A stretch of 51,071 bases of DNA, taken from assembly GCF_020991455.1 (NCBI RefSeq), contig NZ_JAJMOX010000021.1:1-51071 (forward strand), written 5' to 3'. A program made the position numbers and the translations under genes. This DNA comes from Flavobacterium sp. JAS. GTDB taxonomy: Bacteria; Bacteroidota; Bacteroidia; Flavobacteriales; Flavobacteriaceae. The notes under the pieces were generated by a model. It did not search any database and was not told the DNA's origin. It saw only the letters and a program-made list of their open reading frames with translations. Below are positions 8,385-17,692 of the stretch, piece after piece (positions within the stretch are counted from its first letter, which is position 1; each line of letters starts with the position of its first letter).

Positions 8385-9179
8385 ATGAAAAAAGTAAAAA
8401 TTTTAGTTTACTTATCAACAGTTACAGAGGTACCGTATAGGAAAGCAAATTCACAGGAAGCAGGTATTTTCTTAAACGAATTAGTTAAGCCTTTGATGCC
8501 ATTATATGAAGCCGGACATCAAATTGATTTTATAAGTCGTCACGGCAAGACCTCTGCCATTGTTGACAAAGCCTCATTTAATTTAATCTGTTGGCGCTTT
8601 TCAAAAAAACAACGCGAAAAATCTCTTGATTTTTTAGAAAAACTCTATGAACTTGGTATGCTTAATCCTATGAAAGTTTCACGCGTATTAAAAAACCAAC
8701 AATTGCTAAGCTCTTATGACGTTCTTTTCATTCCAGGTGGACAAACATCGATTACCGATGTATTGTATAAAAATTGGTCGAAAAACTTCCTATACAATAA
8801 AAAAACAGGAGAATTGTTACTTCATTTTCATCAAAACAATAAAATAACAGCTACTATCGGCCATGGAAGTGCGACTTTGGCAGCCGCACCCAGCATTGAA
8901 GGACGATGGATTTACAGCGGTTACAAAATGACATGTGTATCAATGTTAGCTCAACGATTGGTAGAAGATGTTTCATTTTTCAATTCAGGCGGACATATGT
9001 ATGATTATCCCATTCCAATTCTTAGACGAAGAGGCGGTATTGTACAAAATCTATTATTAGGCAAATCGCTTGTAATTGAAGATCGAGAACTTATAACCGG
9101 ACAAGATTCTACAAGTGCTGATGAACTTGGACGTAAACTAAAAAATAAAATCGATAAATATCTTTCGGGAAAAGTTTAG
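8385..9179 (+). CDS. DJ-1/PfpI-family protein lacking the nucleophile cysteine
   Basis: A 264-residue protein of the class I glutamine amidotransferase-like fold (ThiJ/PfpI). Visible are ILVYLSTV at the N-terminus, NSQEAGIFLNELVKPLMPLY with the family glutamate, YDVLFIPGGQTS (residues 111-122) and the elbow TIGHGSATL at 157-165. In active members the elbow is (A/I)CHG; here position 159 is glycine, so the nucleophilic Cys is missing while the next His is kept. An insertion of about 40 residues lies between residues 60 and 100. It stands alone between long intergenic stretches. Function is unknown; hydratase or glyoxalase-like chemistry is unlikely without the cysteine. Confidence 0.8.
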   Translation: MKKVKILVYLSTVTEVPYRKANSQEAGIFLNELVKPLMPLYEAGHQIDFISRHGKTSAIVDKASFNLICWRFSKKQREKSLDFLEKLYELGMLNPMKVSRVLKNQQLLSSYDVLFIPGGQTSITDVLYKNWSKNFLYNKKTGELLLHFHQNNKITATIGHGSATLAAAPSIEGRWIYSGYKMTCVSMLAQRLVEDVSFFNSGGHMYDYPIPILRRRGGIVQNLLLGKSLVIEDRELITGQDSTSADELGRKLKNKIDKYLSGKV

Positions 9180-9497
9180 TCAAGTATATAAAAGCAAAAG
9201 TAATTTTAATTGCAGTTCGTAAATGGGAATGAGAAATAGACTGTAAAAAAACAATCACTAAAAAAAAGGTTTGCCTTTTTACATAGGGCGGATTTAACAT
9301 TCGAAATAGAGTTGTTGCGTTAAAACTGATGCACAACAAAATGATTTGATAGAATATTTTAAAACCTTCGTGAATTTACAATGAATCCTGTGTACTTAGT
9401 TTGACTAAAAAACTAATTCCATCAACTAAGAAAGTGTAAAAATAAGTCAAGGCTCAAATCCTCTTTAAAAATCAAATATCAAATTAAAAATAAATTC

Positions 9498-10259
9498 ATG
9501 GAGAAGATATATGTATTGTTGGGATTTATAATTGGAAAAGTGTTTAGATATAGAAACAGTGTGATCGTTCAAAACATGTCTCGTTCTTTTCCGGATGAAT
9601 CATATAATGAAATTAAAAAGAAAAAAGAGGACTACTATCAAAATTTGGGCAGACTTCTCTTTGAGAACATTATCTGTGGTAGCGCTCCTCTTAAGGTCAC
9701 AGAGAAGTCATTACAGTTGCTGAGTGATTTACAAAAAGAGAACAGACATATTATTTTATTATTAGGACATTACGGCAACTGGGAAGCAACAAATCAACTA
9801 CATGATATTACAGGCTTAAAAGTTCAAGTATTATACAAACCTATAAAAAATATTTTTTTTAATAAGTTAATGATTAGAAGACGAACAAAACATGGAGTGA
9901 AATTAATAAATTATTCTAATAGTCTGCGAACTTTGGCGAGACAAAAAGACTGCCACTTAACCTTATTTATAGCCGATCAGTTTACTAATGGAAGAGGATT
10001 ATCTGTCAATTTTTTAAATCAAAAAACCCATGTATTTAATGGGGCTGAGAATATTGCAAAATATCTTAATGCTTATGTAGGTTATGCTGAAATTATCCCA
10101 AACAGTAATTTTGGGTGGCAACTTTCTATAAACACAATATCAAATGCAGCAGGAAACTCTATAGAAGGCGATATATCACAATCCTATATAAAAGAACTTG
10201 AAAAAAGCATCAAAAAAGATCCTTCGTTATGGCTATGGTCGCATAAACGCTGGAAATAA
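9498..10259 (+). CDS. lysophospholipid / lipid A acyltransferase (LpxL/HtrB-like)
   Basis: A 253-residue membrane-associated acyltransferase. GHYGNWE at residues 90-96 is the HX4E catalytic motif of the LpxL/LpxM family, YRNSVIVQNMSRSFPDES is the usual N-terminal family block, and the C-terminus ends in PSLWLWSHKRWK. These enzymes add a secondary acyl chain to the lipid A precursor at the inner membrane. The protein is about 35 residues shorter at the N-terminus than most members and starts within the first hydrophobic segment, so it may be a short variant. No operon partners. Confidence 0.85.
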   Translation: MEKIYVLLGFIIGKVFRYRNSVIVQNMSRSFPDESYNEIKKKKEDYYQNLGRLLFENIICGSAPLKVTEKSLQLLSDLQKENRHIILLLGHYGNWEATNQLHDITGLKVQVLYKPIKNIFFNKLMIRRRTKHGVKLINYSNSLRTLARQKDCHLTLFIADQFTNGRGLSVNFLNQKTHVFNGAENIAKYLNAYVGYAEIIPNSNFGWQLSINTISNAAGNSIEGDISQSYIKELEKSIKKDPSLWLWSHKRWK

Positions 10260-10305
10260 GGTTCTGTCGCCTCTATTTTACTAAAACATATAAGTTGTTA
10301 ATAGT

Positions 10306-10425
10306 ATAAAGTTATGCTACTAAAGAACAAAATGATTTAAACATAGTTATCCCAAGGTCAATGATTTGACATTTTCTGAGCATGTGCACAACCTCAATTC
10401 CACTAAGAGTTCTCTTTGCATATTG
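10306..10425 (+). pseudogene. nitroreductase N-terminal fragment (copy A)
   Basis: Reads SYATKEQNDLNIVIPRSMI then a stop. It is closely similar at the DNA level to 24971-25095, whose translation aligns with the N-terminus of the nitroreductase at 32972 (YATK...N, then SPSS...QPW). The remnant ends shortly before the second SDR-AraC duplicate begins. Confidence 0.5.
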
Positions 10426-10601
10426 AAAATTTTTAAAGCCTAAGCCATTTTGTATCCTCTATTTTATAAATCAATGATATAAGTACTAAGTTAGAATAGG
10501 GACAAATCGTTAAAACGTTTCATTATTGCCTACTTTTGTATCACAATCGTTGTCCTCAATAATCAGAACTTTGTCCTCAATTTAATTATTAAAAATAAAT
10601 A

Positions 10602-11136
10602 ATGACAAAAACAATTTTTATAACGGGTGCATCCCGTGAATTAAGAAAGATTTAGACAGAGGCATTCTTAAGACGTGACGATAAAATAGTTGTGGCTCTT
10701 CGCAATCCCGAAACATTAACAAAACTTATAAAAGAATTTTTATTTAACCTACTATTTATAAAGCCTGATGTTAATGATAGATGCGAAAGTTTTAAAGCAA
10801 TTGAAACTGCAAAAAAAATACTTCGGCACCATTGACATATTAATCAATAATGCTGGCTTTGGACACATTGGGCGATAGAGAAACTAAATGAAAAAGATGT
10901 TAGGGCAGAATTTGAAACCAATGTACTCCGGTCATTATCATAACTCGATATTGATCAGAATTTAGCTAACCCTGCAGTAACTGTTAATGTTATTCTTAGC
11001 TTGGTGAATTCGGAAAATCCACCATTGAAAGATTAATTTCAGGTAAACCGCTTGCTCCTGGACAAAGCAAACTTACGTAGAACGGCTCAAAACATGGGAA
11101 TCATGTCAGGATCTTTCGGTGGCAGCACATGGTTAA
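10602..11136 (+). pseudogene. dead SDR oxidoreductase copy
   Basis: Starts MTKTIFITGASRELRKI and then meets an in-frame TAG where the intact copy has Trp. Further frameshifts occur near 10812 and 10872, and about 290 bases are missing between the equivalents of 6240 and 6528 of the intact gene, which removes the catalytic YxxxK. The end (AAHG, stop at 11134-11136) still matches the live copy. It is followed by an intact AraC gene. Confidence 0.92.
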
Positions 11137-11201
11137 TAAAAATTAAAAAAAAACGATCAGAATCTGGCTTTGCCGGCCTTTGATTTTAATAAAGACTACA
11201 A

Positions 11202-12098
11202 ATGAAACATTTCAAAAAAATCAGTGATCTGCATCAAGCCATGGATATAAAACCTCCGGAGCACCCCCTTTTTAGTACGGCATATGGTGAAGGAGACAAA
11301 TGTACATCTAAAAGTACTCTTGAATTTTCGTCCGAATTTTATATCATAGGATTTAAAAAGTTGAAATCCGGCAGCATGTTGTATGGAAAAACAAAATATC
11401 ATCATGAGCGTGGTTCAATGTTGTTCATAAAGCCCCATCAGAAAGTGATTTTTAAAAATGTGGAATTACAGGAACATGGATTTCTAATTGTTATTCATGA
11501 AGATTTTTTACAAGGAACAGCACTTTACAACGAAATCAAAAAATATAGTTATTTTGATTATGAGGTCAATGAGGCATTATGTCTTTCACCTGCAGAAGAG
11601 AATATCATCTGGAATTTGTATTTCAGCATTGAAAAAGAATACAATAATAATACTGACGAACTAAGCAAAGCTATTATTGTAAGTCATCTGGATGCAATGC
11701 TTAAATATGCCCAGCGCTTCTATAAAAGACAGTTTATTAACCGCACGGAACTAAATGGGTCTACATTCACCAAATTCAATGCTTTGCTGGCTGCTAATTT
11801 TGAAGAAAGAAAAATAAAAAACATTGGATTGCCAACGGTATCTCTTATGGCAGAGAAGCTAAATATATCTCCTCGATATTTAACTGATTTACTTAAGCAG
11901 GAAACAGGAAAGACCGCTCTAGAACTTATACATCTTTTTTTAATGGGTGAAGCAAAAAACTTATTGATCCAAGGTGAGCTGAACATATCTGAAATTTCTC
12001 ATTTGCTAGGTTTTGAAAACACAACCTACTTTTCTCGCCTGTTTAAAAAAGAAGTAGGCAGCACGCCAAACGAATTCAAAGTAAACAGATTAAATTAA
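11202..12098 (+). CDS. AraC-family regulator (copy 2)
   Basis: 298 residues, same length and start context as the copy at 6783, beginning MKHFKKISDLHQAMDIKPPE. The C-terminal double helix-turn-helix is intact (LMAEKLNISPRYLTDLLKQE; HLLGFENTTYFSRLFKKEVG). The few differences are mostly conservative, so the gene appears to be under selection although its SDR partner is destroyed. It may act on the first SDR promoter, whose upstream sequence is shared by both copies. That is an inference. Confidence 0.9.
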   Translation: MKHFKKISDLHQAMDIKPPEHPLFSTAYGEGDKCTSKSTLEFSSEFYIIGFKKLKSGSMLYGKTKYHHERGSMLFIKPHQKVIFKNVELQEHGFLIVIHEDFLQGTALYNEIKKYSYFDYEVNEALCLSPAEENIIWNLYFSIEKEYNNNTDELSKAIIVSHLDAMLKYAQRFYKRQFINRTELNGSTFTKFNALLAANFEERKIKNIGLPTVSLMAEKLNISPRYLTDLLKQETGKTALELIHLFLMGEAKNLLIQGELNISEISHLLGFENTTYFSRLFKKEVGSTPNEFKVNRLN

Positions 12099-12401
12099 TA
12101 GATAAATCTTATGAAATGATTCGTAACTTTTTACAGAAGTAAAAAAAAAATAATGTTTTATCGGGAAAAAGAGGGAGATTTTTCAAGTAACATATTTTAC
12201 AAAAAAACTTTACATTCTCAAAAGGTTGGTATAAGTAAAGAGCCATAAAAGAAGTACTTTTTAAAACTCTGCTTCATAAAAAATACAAAATTAAAGAAGA
12301 CCTTATAATTAAAAACTTATGGCAGTTTTTTAATACTAGTCTCTACAACAATAAGAAAATATTATGACAAATTATTTCATAATCAGAAAAAACACCAAAT
12401 A

Positions 12402-12422
12402 TGTGCACAATAGTGTTACACA
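12402..12422. promoter_or_regulatory. possible TetR operator
   Basis: TGTGCACAATAGTGTTACACA ends about 18 bases ahead of the TetR start codon. The outer TGTG/CACA and the inner GTGTTACAC are palindromic, though the whole is imperfect. Autoregulation by the adjacent TetR protein is the simplest reading. Confidence 0.35.
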
Positions 12423-12440
12423 ATTTAATACTTAAATAAA

Positions 12441-13034
12441 ATGGCTAGTAAAGATCGTATTTTAAGACAAAAAGAAGAGACTAGAAGTAACATTCTTGAG
12501 GCTGCTTATGCTATCGTCAAAGAAGAAGGATGGCAAGGTCTGAGTATGCGAAAAATTGCTAATAAGATCGAATATACAGCTCCTATCATTTATGAATACT
12601 TCTCGAATAAAGAAGCTATCCTTAATGAACTGACCGGAAAAGGTTTTATCAAGTTAGCAAAAAAACTTCAGGAAGCCCGGGATAAATTCGAAAAACCGCA
12701 AGAACAATTAGAAGCCATGTGGATGGCATATTGGAATTTTGCTTTTACAGATACTGAAATGTATCAGGTGATGTTTGGAGTGCAAATGAATTGCTGTTCA
12801 AAGCAGTGTTCAGCACACGAAATACCCTACAAATTATTCACTTCGGTAATTGCTAAGATTACCCAAAAAAGTAATCCTACTGACGAAGTTATCAAACAAA
12901 AATATTTCACTTTCTTCTCTGCAATACATGGTTTGATTGCAATTAATATCATCAATAAAAGTGAAATAATGGAAACCATTAACAATCAAATCTTAAAAAA
13001 TGCCATTGGAGGCATTATAAAATCAATACAATAA
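12441..13034 (+). CDS. TetR/AcrR-family regulator of the RND pump
   Basis: 197 residues. The N-terminal TetR helix-turn-helix is clear: TRSNILEAAYAIVKEEGWQG, then SMRKIANKIEYTAPIIYEYF and SNKEAILNEL. The C-terminal ligand domain is of normal size. It has a run of cysteines (NCCSKQC, residues about 114-120) that could bind a metal or sense redox state. It lies just upstream of and in the same direction as the efflux operon at 13241-19111, the usual place for a local repressor of a multidrug pump. Confidence 0.88.
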   Translation: MASKDRILRQKEETRSNILEAAYAIVKEEGWQGLSMRKIANKIEYTAPIIYEYFSNKEAILNELTGKGFIKLAKKLQEARDKFEKPQEQLEAMWMAYWNFAFTDTEMYQVMFGVQMNCCSKQCSAHEIPYKLFTSVIAKITQKSNPTDEVIKQKYFTFFSAIHGLIAINIINKSEIMETINNQILKNAIGGIIKSIQ

Positions 13035-13240
13035 AAAAAAATTCACATTAACTTAACAGTAATAAATGATTTAACACCATTTCTTAAATAGATTTGAAAT
13101 GTACAGTTATTAGAATTTTTTCGCAATTGCACTTAACAACGTTAGATAATTAAATATAGTTAAATATGAATACCGATAATGTCAGAATACCACAAAAATT
13201 AACTCAAAAGAATGTTCAACAAATTAAATCCAATACAAAA

Positions 13241-14389
13241 ATGAAAAATGTAATTCTAACCAGTTTTATTCTGGCACTCGTGCTAAGCAGCTGTGCAGAT
13301 AAGTCGCAAGCTCCTGCAGCTCCCGCTCCTCCCTTATTACCCGTTTTAGCTATTTCAAGCGAAAACACAACTACCGATACTGAGTATCCAGCTTCTATAC
13401 AAGGAACTGTAGATGTAGAAATTCGGCCGCAAGTAAGCGGAAATCTTGAAAAAGTTTATGTAGACGAAGGTGCATATGTAACAAAAGGTCAAACTTTATT
13501 TAAAATCAACGAGCGTCCATTTCGTGAGCAATTAAACAATGCTTTGGCAAGTCTTCACGCCTATGAAGCTGCTTTAATCAACGCACAATTAGAAGTAGAT
13601 AAATTAACGCCTTTGGTACAAAACAAAGTAGTTTCAGATTATCAATTAAAAACTGCTAAAGCTTCTCAAAAAATCGCTGCTGCCAACATCGAACAGGCAA
13701 AAGCCCAAGTAGGATCGGCTAAAATTAATTTAGGATATACTACTGTAACAGCTCCGGTGAGCGGTTACATTGGAAGATTACCTAAAAAACAAGGAAGTTT
13801 GGTTTCTGCAACGGATGTTGAGCCTTTAACAAACTTATCTGATGTTCATGAAGTTTATGCTTATTTCTCTTTAGGTGAAACTGATTTTATCAACTTTAAA
13901 GCACAATATACAGGAAACAGTTTAGGAGATAAACTAAAAAGACTACCGCCGGTAACTTTGATCTTAGCGGATAATACCGCTTATCCACAAACCGGAAAAA
14001 TCGATATGGTAGATGGTCAATTCGATAAAACTACCGGAGCGATTACTTTAAGAGTGACTTTTCCTAATGCCGGCGGAACTTTGCGTTCAGGAAATACAGG
14101 AAAAATTCGTTTAGGTCTTCAACATGACGATGCTGTTTTGGTTCCGCAATCGGCTACTGTAGAAATGCAGGATAAAGTTTTTGTTTTTACAGTTAATAAA
14201 GAAAACAAAGTGACCAAAATACCTATCACGATTATTGGAAAAAGTGGAACTAATTATCTTATCAAAGATGGTGTAAAATCTGGCGACCAAATCGTGTTAA
14301 GCGGCATCGATAAACTTCAGGAAGGACAAGTAATCCAACCTCAAAAATCATCTCCTGCAAAAGTTACCCAAATAATTAACAAAAAATAA
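13241..14389 (+). CDS. RND efflux periplasmic adaptor (AcrA/MexA-type lipoprotein)
   Basis: I chose ATG 13241 because it gives a standard lipoprotein signal, MKNVILTSFILALVLSSC, with Cys18 as the lipidated residue; the in-frame ATG at 13166 adds 25 residues without a signal. The 382-residue protein has the biotin/lipoyl-like half motifs (IRPQVSGNLEKVYVDEGAYV and TVTAPVSGYIGRLPKKQGSL) around an alpha-hairpin, then the beta-barrel and membrane-proximal domains. It links the inner-membrane pump to the outer-membrane channel. It is the first gene of an adaptor, pump, small ORF, channel operon. Confidence 0.95.
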   Translation: MKNVILTSFILALVLSSCADKSQAPAAPAPPLLPVLAISSENTTTDTEYPASIQGTVDVEIRPQVSGNLEKVYVDEGAYVTKGQTLFKINERPFREQLNNALASLHAYEAALINAQLEVDKLTPLVQNKVVSDYQLKTAKASQKIAAANIEQAKAQVGSAKINLGYTTVTAPVSGYIGRLPKKQGSLVSATDVEPLTNLSDVHEVYAYFSLGETDFINFKAQYTGNSLGDKLKRLPPVTLILADNTAYPQTGKIDMVDGQFDKTTGAITLRVTFPNAGGTLRSGNTGKIRLGLQHDDAVLVPQSATVEMQDKVFVFTVNKENKVTKIPITIIGKSGTNYLIKDGVKSGDQIVLSGIDKLQEGQVIQPQKSSPAKVTQIINKK

Positions 14390-14400
14390 TTTTTACGAAA

Positions 14401-17400
14401 ATGTTCAAAATATTTATACAAAGACCTGTACTGGCAACTGTTATTTCCATTTTGTTGGTAATATTAGGTATACTTGGTCTTACGAAGTTGCCCTTACAAC
14501 AGTTTCCTGATATTGCACCACCATCGGTTTTGGTAACGGCGACTTATCCGGGAGCTAACGCAGAAACGGTTTTACGTTCTGTTGCCCCCTCTCTGGAAGA
14601 GGCTATAAACGGTGTTGAGAACATGACTTATATGAGCTCTACAGCCAGTAACGACGGGTCTCTTGCTATCACGGTTTTCTTTAAACTAGGAACTAATGCA
14701 GATCAGGCTGCCGTTAACGTGCAAAACAGAGTTGCTCAGGCAACAAGCCAATTACCGGCAGAGGTGGTACAACAAGGTGTAACTACTGCTAAACAACAAA
14801 ACAGTTTTATCATGGCCATTGGTATGTTTACCGAAGATGAGTCAAAATACGATCAGACTTTTGTTACCAATTATGCTCAAATTAATGTAATACCGGAAAT
14901 TAAACGTATTCCCGGAGTTGGTGCTGTCACTCTTTTAGGTGGTGTACAAGATTACTCGATGCGTGTATGGTTAAATCCAACGCAAATGTCAACTTATAAA
15001 GTTACTCCTAACGAAGTAATGGCAGCGATTCAGGACAAAAGTTTAGAGGCTGCTCCAGGGAAATTTGGAGAAAGAAGTACAGAAGTTTTTGAATATATAA
15101 TTAAATACAAAGGGAAATTAACCAAACCCGAAGATTATCAAAACATTGCCATTCGCTCTAATGCAGATGGTTCAGTACTTCGTCTTAAAGATGTAGCCAG
15201 AGTGGAGCTTGGTGCTTATTCTTATAACAGTTTAACACGTTTGAATGGTAAAAAAGGAGTTGTAATTGGTATTATCCAGTTAGCAGGTTCTAACTCTAAT
15301 GATATTCAGGTTGCCATTAACAAATTAATGGTTAAGGCTTCTAAAGATTTCCCTACAGGAGTAAAACACAATATTTTCTATAGTACAAAAGTTTCTTTGG
15401 ATCAATCGATTGAACAAGTTAAGCATACTTTAATTGAAGCGTTTATATTGGTATTCATCGTAGTATTTATATTCCTTCAGGATTTTAGATCAACCTTAAT
15501 TCCGGCAATTGCGGTTCCTGTTGCAATTTTAGGAACGTTCTTTTTCATGCAGTTATTTGGATTCTCAATTAACTTATTGACCTTATTTGCTTTAATTTTA
15601 GCAATTGGTATTGTGGTCGATGATGCAATTGTCGTCGTCGAGGCTGTCCATGCTAAAATGGAACACAAACACTTATCTCCAAAAGTGGCAACACACGAAG
15701 CGATGCACGAAATAACGGGTGCAATTATTTCGATTACTTTGGTAATGGCTGCGGTATTCCTGCCGGTTGGTTTTATGGAAGGCTCAACAGGAGTTTTCTA
15801 CCGTCAGTTTGCCTTTACAATGGCAATTGCAATTGTAATTTCAGCAGTAAACGCTTTGACTTTAAGTCCTGCCCTAGCCGCTTTGTTCTTAAAAGACAAT
15901 CATGAAGCAAACGGAGATACACTATACGTAAAACAAGGGTTTAAAGAGAAATTCTTCAACGGATTCAATAGTAGTTTTGAGTCATTAACCAACCGTTATG
16001 TTGGAGGTTTGAATTTTTTAATACGTAGAAAATGGTTAAGCATTGGTGGTTTGGCTTTAATCACTGTAGCTACTATAGTAATGGTTAAAACAACTCCTGC
16101 AGGATTTATCCCAACTGAAGATCAAGGATTTATTGCCATTGCAGTAAACACACCATCAGGAACATCTCTTGACGGAACTCAAAAAGTAATGACTCAGGCT
16201 GAAAATACTTTAAGAAGTTTGGATGCATCACGATTTGTAACAGCAGTTTCAGGTTTTAACTTGTTGACCAATTCTACAAGCCCGTCTTCATCTATTGTTT
16301 TCGTATTGTTAAAACCTAATGAAGAGCGTGGTGATATTAAAAATATCGACGAAATTATGAATCTAATTCGTGGCAAATTAGGTGCTATTTCCGGTGGAAG
16401 TTTCTTTGTATTTAGTTTCCCAACCGTTCCCGGATTTAGTAACGTTGAAGCTTTAGATTTAGTACTTCAGGATAAAACCGGTGGTAAGTTGGATAAATTT
16501 AGTGGAATCTCTCAAAACTTCATCGGAGAATTAATGAAACGTCCGGAAATTGCAGTAGCATTTACCACTTTCAAAGCCGATTATCCTCAATTGCAATTGG
16601 ATATCAATGATGAAAAAGCAGATCAATTAGGCGTTAAAGTAAAAGATATTCTGCAAACGATGCAAGCTTATTTTGGTAGTGCGCAAGCATCCGACTTTAA
16701 CCGATTTGGTAAATATTACAGAGTTGTTGTTCAGGCAGATATTGCTGACAGAGCTGATCCATCATCGATCGACAGAGTTTTTGTGAAAAACAAAAATGGC
16801 GAAATGGTACCCATAAATACCTTGGTAAAACTAACCCGTATTTATGGTTCTGAAACCGCTTCGAGATACAACTTGTTTAATTCGATTTCGATTAATGCAA
16901 TTCCGAAACCTGGATTTAGTTCCGGAGATGCAATTAAAGCAATCGAAGAAGTTGCAGCACAACAATTACCTGCGGGTTATGGTTTTGAGTTTTCAGGACA
17001 AACTCGTGAAGAGATTTCGTCCGGAGGTCAATCGGCAACGATTTTCTTACTGTGTTTGATATTCATCTATTTCTTACTTGCCGCACAGTATGAAAGTTAC
17101 ATTTTGCCTTTGGCCGTAATCTTATCTATCCCTGTAGGTATTTTTGGAGTATTCGTAGCTATTGGATTAACCGGAATCGAAAACAACATTTATGTACAAG
17201 TTGCATTGGTAATGTTAATTGGACTGCTCGCCAAGAATGCAATTTTGATTGTCGAGTTCGCCGTCCAAAAACGAAAATCAGGTCAGGAACTAGTAAGAGC
17301 CTCAATAGATGCAGCCAAACTACGTCTAAGACCAATTATCATGACCTCACTGGCCTTTATTGTGGGATTAATCCCGATGATGAGCGCCACAGGACCATCA

Positions 17401-17562
17401 GCTCAGGGTAACCACTCGATTAGTATTGGAGCTGCAGGAGGTATGATTTCAGGAGTAATACTTGGTTTATTTATTATACCTGTTTTATTTATCATCTTCC
17501 AGCATTTACAAGAAAAGGTTTCTGGAAAACCAGTAGCCGTAATTCATAACGAAGAAAAATAA
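14401..17562 (+). CDS. RND efflux permease (AcrB/HAE1 family)
   Basis: 1053 residues, the normal length of hydrophobe/amphiphile efflux pumps. It begins MFKIFIQRPVLATVISILLV and has two repeats of a transmembrane block and a large periplasmic loop. TM4 carries the proton-relay pair D407-D408 in GIVVDDAIVVVEAV, followed by the family GFMEGSTGVFYRQF and the second-half motif GLLAKNAILIVEFA. It uses the proton gradient to expel drugs or other amphiphiles through the tripartite complex. It starts 12 bases after the adaptor gene and is followed two bases later by a 37-residue membrane ORF. Confidence 0.96.
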   Translation: MFKIFIQRPVLATVISILLVILGILGLTKLPLQQFPDIAPPSVLVTATYPGANAETVLRSVAPSLEEAINGVENMTYMSSTASNDGSLAITVFFKLGTNADQAAVNVQNRVAQATSQLPAEVVQQGVTTAKQQNSFIMAIGMFTEDESKYDQTFVTNYAQINVIPEIKRIPGVGAVTLLGGVQDYSMRVWLNPTQMSTYKVTPNEVMAAIQDKSLEAAPGKFGERSTEVFEYIIKYKGKLTKPEDYQNIAIRSNADGSVLRLKDVARVELGAYSYNSLTRLNGKKGVVIGIIQLAGSNSNDIQVAINKLMVKASKDFPTGVKHNIFYSTKVSLDQSIEQVKHTLIEAFILVFIVVFIFLQDFRSTLIPAIAVPVAILGTFFFMQLFGFSINLLTLFALILAIGIVVDDAIVVVEAVHAKMEHKHLSPKVATHEAMHEITGAIISITLVMAAVFLPVGFMEGSTGVFYRQFAFTMAIAIVISAVNALTLSPALAALFLKDNHEANGDTLYVKQGFKEKFFNGFNSSFESLTNRYVGGLNFLIRRKWLSIGGLALITVATIVMVKTTPAGFIPTEDQGFIAIAVNTPSGTSLDGTQKVMTQAENTLRSLDASRFVTAVSGFNLLTNSTSPSSSIVFVLLKPNEERGDIKNIDEIMNLIRGKLGAISGGSFFVFSFPTVPGFSNVEALDLVLQDKTGGKLDKFSGISQNFIGELMKRPEIAVAFTTFKADYPQLQLDINDEKADQLGVKVKDILQTMQAYFGSAQASDFNRFGKYYRVVVQADIADRADPSSIDRVFVKNKNGEMVPINTLVKLTRIYGSETASRYNLFNSISINAIPKPGFSSGDAIKAIEEVAAQQLPAGYGFEFSGQTREEISSGGQSATIFLLCLIFIYFLLAAQYESYILPLAVILSIPVGIFGVFVAIGLTGIENNIYVQVALVMLIGLLAKNAILIVEFAVQKRKSGQELVRASIDAAKLRLRPIIMTSLAFIVGLIPMMSATGPSAQGNHSISIGAAGGMISGVILGLFIIPVLFIIFQHLQEKVSGKPVAVIHNEEK

Positions 17563-17564
17563 AA

Positions 17565-17678
17565 ATGGAAAATTATATAACAGCAATCCTTTTAGCCATC
17601 ATTGCCGGCATTGGATACATATCCTATAAAATCTATAAAGATCTTGATAACAGAAAAGATACTTGTACAGAAATTTAA
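17565..17678 (+). CDS. 37-residue single-span membrane protein in the RND operon
   Basis: ATG at 17565 is two bases after the pump stop codon, and its own stop overlaps the next possible start (TAATG at 17676-17680). The product begins MENYITAILLAIIAGIGYIS and continues YKIYKDLDNRKDTCTEI: one hydrophobic helix of about 18 residues and a short charged tail with a cysteine. The tight packing on both sides argues for translation. I do not know a matching family. Position and size recall AcrZ, the small AcrB partner of enterobacteria, but the sequences are not alike. Confidence 0.6.
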   Translation: MENYITAILLAIIAGIGYISYKIYKDLDNRKDTCTEI

Positions 17679-17692
17679 TGACAACATATAAA

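Larger units (their letters stand above)
10488..12215 (+). repeat. direct duplication, copy 2 (decayed SDR plus AraC)
   Basis: Second copy of the unit at 5790-7805. It starts with AGTTAGAATAGGGACAAATC, keeps the promoter-side sequence, has a broken SDR with a large internal deletion, an intact AraC gene and about 115 bases of shared 3' flank. Confidence 0.85.
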
